The notes below the pieces were generated by a model, which saw only the letters and a list, made by a program, of their open reading frames with translations, was not told the DNA's origin and ran no database searches. A stretch of 6,148 nt of DNA from Clostridiales bacterium (lineage in GTDB: Bacteria > Bacillota > Clostridia > Oscillospirales > Oscillospiraceae). The translations under genes and the position numbers were made by a program. Below are positions 4,081 through 6,148 of the stretch, piece after piece (positions within the stretch are counted from its first letter, which is position 1; every line of letters begins with the position of its first letter). The stretch lies in the NCBI GenBank assembly GCA_021203685.1, contig JAJQAS010000287.1:1-6148 (forward strand), given 5' to 3'.

Positions 4081-6148
4081 ATGAAAAAGATATTGAGTTT
4101 GGTGCAGCTGCTCCCCGCAGTGGCGGTGGGGCTGGCGGCGGCCATCGGGTTTCAGCTCAGCGCCCCGGCGCTGGAGGCCATCATCTGGCCGGAGGAGCCG
4201 AACCTCTCCACCGTTGCGGAGGACAGCGAAACGCTGAGCGAGCAGGAGACCGAGGCTGTTGCAGAGGAACTGCTGGCCCAGGGGGTAGGCGACTTCGAGG
4301 ACGGGGTCTATTACGGCTCCGGCACCGGTTTCTCCGGCATCACCAAAGTAGAGGTGGTGGTGGAAAACCGGCAGATCGTCCAGATCAACATTTTGAGCTA
4401 TCAGGACGACGACAGCTTTTTCAACCGGGCCAAAGCGGTCATTGATTCCGTGCTGACCGCCCAGACCTGGGAGGTGGACACGGTCTCCGGAGCCACCTAT
4501 TCCAGCCGGGGGATTCTGGAGGCGGTGAAAAACGCCCTGAGCGGCACCAATGAGCTGTCCGACACGGCGGAAGCGACTGCCACCACAACGGAACTCTCCG
4601 TCAGCAGCTATGACGACAGCGCCACCTGGGCGGACGGCACCTATACCGGCTCCGCCAAGGGCTTCGGCGGGACCATCAAGGTGCAGGTCACCATCAAGGA
4701 CGGCAAAATCACCGCCATTCAGGTGCTGAGCCATTCCGGGGAGACCGCATCCTATTTCAGCAAGGCCAAGGCCATCATCAGCCGCATCCTCAATGCCCAA
4801 AGTCCCAACGTGGATACGGTCTCCGGGGCCACCTATTCCTCCACGGGCATCCGGGAGGCGGTGAAGGCCGCCCTGAAAAAGGCGGCGGGCCAGGCCGCTT
4901 CCGCCCTTGCGGAAGAAGAGGACGATGAGGACGACCAGGCAGAGACCGACACCGACCAGGATGTCACCCTCCCGGAGGGCGCGCCGGCTGATGGAAGTTA
5001 CACCGGCACCGGCGAGTGTGCAAAGTTTGGTTACAGCGTCACGCTGACCGCTGTGTTCCAGAACGGCGTGTTGACTGCCCTGGAGGACTTTACCCTGGTG
5101 GACAACGACGACGAGGACAATGAGTCCTTCGCGGCCTTCGCCTGGGAGGGGATGAAAACGAATCTGCTCTCCGGAAGCACTGATGTGGTCTCCGGGGCCA
5201 CCTATTCCTCCAACGCGATTTTGGCCGCTTATCAGGACGCCTACGCCCAGGCGGTGGCCGCCGGCGGCGGCGCTGTGGAAACGCCCGACGACGATTCCGA
5301 TGCGACTGAGGACAGCGGCGAGGACGAGAACCAGGACGAAACGGAGGACGATTCCGACACCCAGGACGAGGACCAGGACGAGACCGTGCTGCCCGCTGAC
5401 GGCACCTACACCGCCAGCGCATTGTGTGAGCCGGACGAATACGAGGACTTTGAAGCCTATACCCTGACGGCAGACGTGACGTTTTCGGACGGCAAGCTGG
5501 TATCCATCGACAACCTGACCTCCACCGACGACAGCAATTTGAAATACTATACCCGCGCCGCCGAAGGCACCAGCAAGTACACCGGCGTGGTGGCCCAACT
5601 CATCGAGCAGCAGAGCAGCGCGGACATCGACGCGGTGACCAACGCCACCTGTTCCTCCGTGGCGCTGGTGGCGATTTATGAGGACGCCTACGCCCAGGCG
5701 GTAGCCGCCGCCCAGTCCCAGACAGAGGACGAAGGGGACAGCGATACCGGTGAGACCCAGGACGAGGATTCTGGCAGCAGCGAGTTGACCGGCACCCCCG
5801 CCGATGGAACCTATACCGCCAGCGCCCTGTGCGAGCCGGACGAATACGAAGACTTTGAAGCCTATACCCTGACGGCAGACGTGACGTTTTCGGACGGCAA
5901 GCTGGTATCTATTGACAACCTGACCTCCACCGACGACAGCAACGTGAAATACTATACCCGCGCCGCGAATGGGACCAGCAAGTATACCGGCGTGGTGGCC
6001 CAGCTCATCGAGCAGCAGAGCAGCGCGGACATTGACGCTGTGACCAACGCCACCTGTTCCTCCAAGACGTTGGTGGCGATTTACGAGGACGCTTACGCCC
6101 AGGCGGTAGCCGCCAACGAGCAAGTCACCGCAGCAGAGGCTGACGAAA
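4081..6148 (+). CDS. Membrane-anchored multi-FMN-binding-domain protein, 3' truncated
   Basis: The frame runs open from ATG 4081 to the window edge: 689 complete codons without a stop, so the gene continues beyond. Residues 4-24 form a hydrophobic segment after MKK. No lipobox Cys follows, so it is a signal anchor or a signal peptide that might be cut after the APA at 28-30. A Glu-rich stretch follows (38-68). Five FMN-binding domains come next: residues 74-153, 185-265, 304-391, 440-540 and 575-675. Proposed FMN-accepting threonines are Thr139, Thr251 and Thr374 in DTVSGAT, DTVSGAT and DVVSGAT, and Thr523 and Thr658 in the variant DAVTNAT. Domains 3-5 are separated by strongly acidic linkers. 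Known relatives (RnfG/NqrC, PplA) carry covalent FMN and move electrons outside the cytoplasm. A chain of five or more flavins acting as an extracellular electron conduit is the natural inference. Adjacent apbE would be the flavin-attaching enzyme. The electron donor and final acceptor cannot be read from this window. Confidence 0.92.
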   Translation, partial: MKKILSLVQLLPAVAVGLAAAIGFQLSAPALEAIIWPEEPNLSTVAEDSETLSEQETEAVAEELLAQGVGDFEDGVYYGSGTGFSGITKVEVVVENRQIVQINILSYQDDDSFFNRAKAVIDSVLTAQTWEVDTVSGATYSSRGILEAVKNALSGTNELSDTAEATATTTELSVSSYDDSATWADGTYTGSAKGFGGTIKVQVTIKDGKITAIQVLSHSGETASYFSKAKAIISRILNAQSPNVDTVSGATYSSTGIREAVKAALKKAAGQAASALAEEEDDEDDQAETDTDQDVTLPEGAPADGSYTGTGECAKFGYSVTLTAVFQNGVLTALEDFTLVDNDDEDNESFAAFAWEGMKTNLLSGSTDVVSGATYSSNAILAAYQDAYAQAVAAGGGAVETPDDDSDATEDSGEDENQDETEDDSDTQDEDQDETVLPADGTYTASALCEPDEYEDFEAYTLTADVTFSDGKLVSIDNLTSTDDSNLKYYTRAAEGTSKYTGVVAQLIEQQSSADIDAVTNATCSSVALVAIYEDAYAQAVAAAQSQTEDEGDSDTGETQDEDSGSSELTGTPADGTYTASALCEPDEYEDFEAYTLTADVTFSDGKLVSIDNLTSTDDSNVKYYTRAANGTSKYTGVVAQLIEQQSSADIDAVTNATCSSKTLVAIYEDAYAQAVAANEQVTAAEADE
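4300..4539 (+). other. FMN-binding domain 1
   Basis: The domain opens with DGVYYGSGTGFSG, then a VEVVVENRQIVQI strand pair, and ends with DTVSGATYSS (from 4477) and an ILEAVKNAL helix. The proposed FMN attachment residue is Thr139 (codon 4495-4497). This is a short, canonical FMN_bind domain, similar to domain 2 (336 bp apart, motif to motif). Confidence 0.9.
4633..4875 (+). other. FMN-binding domain 2
   Basis: This is the most canonical copy: DGTYTGSAKGFGG, VQVTIKDGKITAI, an FSKAKAIISRIL helix, DTVSGATYSS (from 4813) and IREAVKAAL. The proposed FMN attachment residue is Thr251 (codon 4831-4833). It is followed by an Ala-rich stretch and the first long acidic linker (4912-4968). Confidence 0.92.
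4990..5253 (+). other. FMN-binding domain 3
   Basis: The domain opens with DGSYTGTGECAKFGY, without the GFGG turn of domain 2. It keeps an intact DVVSGATYSS (from 5182) with proposed acceptor Thr374. The closing helix, DAYAQAVAA, is shared with domains 4 and 5, so domains 3-5 form a subfamily distinct from 1-2. A single Cys (313) lies in the first strand. Confidence 0.85.
5284..5382 (+). other. Highly acidic low-complexity linker
   Basis: About 33 residues (402-434) are mostly Asp and Glu with Ser, Thr and Gln and almost no hydrophobic or basic residue. Related acidic spacers lie at about 4912-4968 and 5722-5781. They look like flexible, strongly charged spacers between flavin domains. Confidence 0.85.
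5392..5709 (+). repeat. FMN-binding domain 4, copy A of a tandem duplication
   Basis: This copy and the one at 5797-6114 are nearly identical at DNA and protein level, offset by 405 bp. Protein differences are few: Leu/Val before KYYTR, Glu/Asn before GTSKY, and Val-Ala/Lys-Thr after TCSS. The domain carries ASALCEPDEYEDFEAY in place of the usual glycine-rich opening and DAVTNATCSS (from 5629) in place of SGATYSS; the proposed acceptor is Thr523. Confidence 0.9.
5797..6114 (+). repeat. FMN-binding domain 5, copy B of the tandem duplication
   Basis: This is the near-identical partner of 5392-5709. Its DAVTNATCSS begins at 6034 with proposed acceptor Thr658 (codon 6052-6054), and it ends in the same DAYAQAVAA helix. 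The following codons become Glu/Ala-rich, like the linkers before, so a further domain may lie past the window edge. Confidence 0.88.

Noticed and set aside
1986..4145. Long minus-strand open frame of 719 codons
   Set aside because: It covers the end of gene 1, the intergenic terminator and all of apbE. A real gene would not span these, and its product is low-complexity Gly/Leu/Val.
5183..5467. Plus-strand 94-codon open frame rich in Pro, Thr and Arg
   Set aside because: It is an out-of-frame shadow of the acidic linker and flanking domains of the multi-FMN gene, with Arg/Thr/Pro-rich low-complexity content and no supporting ribosome binding site.
5284..6114. CRISPR or short non-coding tandem array
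   Set aside because: The repeats are in-frame protein domains of about 105 codons with intact coding potential, not short repeats with unique spacers.
4009..6123. Minus-strand open frame of 704 codons opposite the multi-FMN gene
   Set aside because: The plus strand here encodes five clear FMN-binding domains with intact motifs. The minus-strand product shows repeated Gly/Val-rich text that only mirrors the plus-strand repeats.

Overview
The window carries three consecutive plus-strand coding regions from a GC-rich bacterium, most likely a Gram-positive gut Clostridium of the Oscillospiraceae type (Oscillibacter/Flavonifractor-like). This placement is inference. It rests on the G/C-heavy third codon positions, purine-rich ribosome binding sites, a TTG start, FIVAR and lysine-rich Fn3 modules, and extracytoplasmic FMN-binding repeat proteins. 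No marker gene fixes the taxon.

Layout: (1) Positions 3-2846 are the 3' part of a large surface or secreted protein. It has two copies of a module resembling the Treponema pallidum Tp47 penicillin-binding lipoprotein, the first cut by the window edge. Two FIVAR helical repeats, a Thr/Glu linker and two Fn3-like domains with a very basic C-terminus follow. (2) Positions 2847-2981 are a 135-base intergenic gap with a strong UUCG hairpin, probably the terminator of gene 1, and the ribosome binding site of gene 2. (3) Positions 2982-4070 encode an ApbE-type FAD:protein FMN transferase made as a lipoprotein. (4) From 4081 to beyond the window end runs a membrane-anchored protein with at least five FMN-binding domains joined by highly acidic linkers. 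This reading frame is open to the window edge. The last two domains are a recent 405-bp-period tandem duplication.

How they work together: ApbE and the multi-FMN protein are 10 bases apart and almost certainly form an operon. ApbE should attach FMN covalently to threonines in the DxxSGAT motifs, giving a string of flavins outside the membrane. This resembles the extracytosolic flavinylated electron-transfer systems known in Gram-positive bacteria, such as PplA-like proteins. The Tp47-like protein may be a partner. Its intact module carries a DVVTSAT sequence that closely resembles an ApbE target site, which is the most unusual observation in the window. No membrane electron donor such as an NADH dehydrogenase, Rnf subunit or FMN-binding membrane protein lies inside the window.
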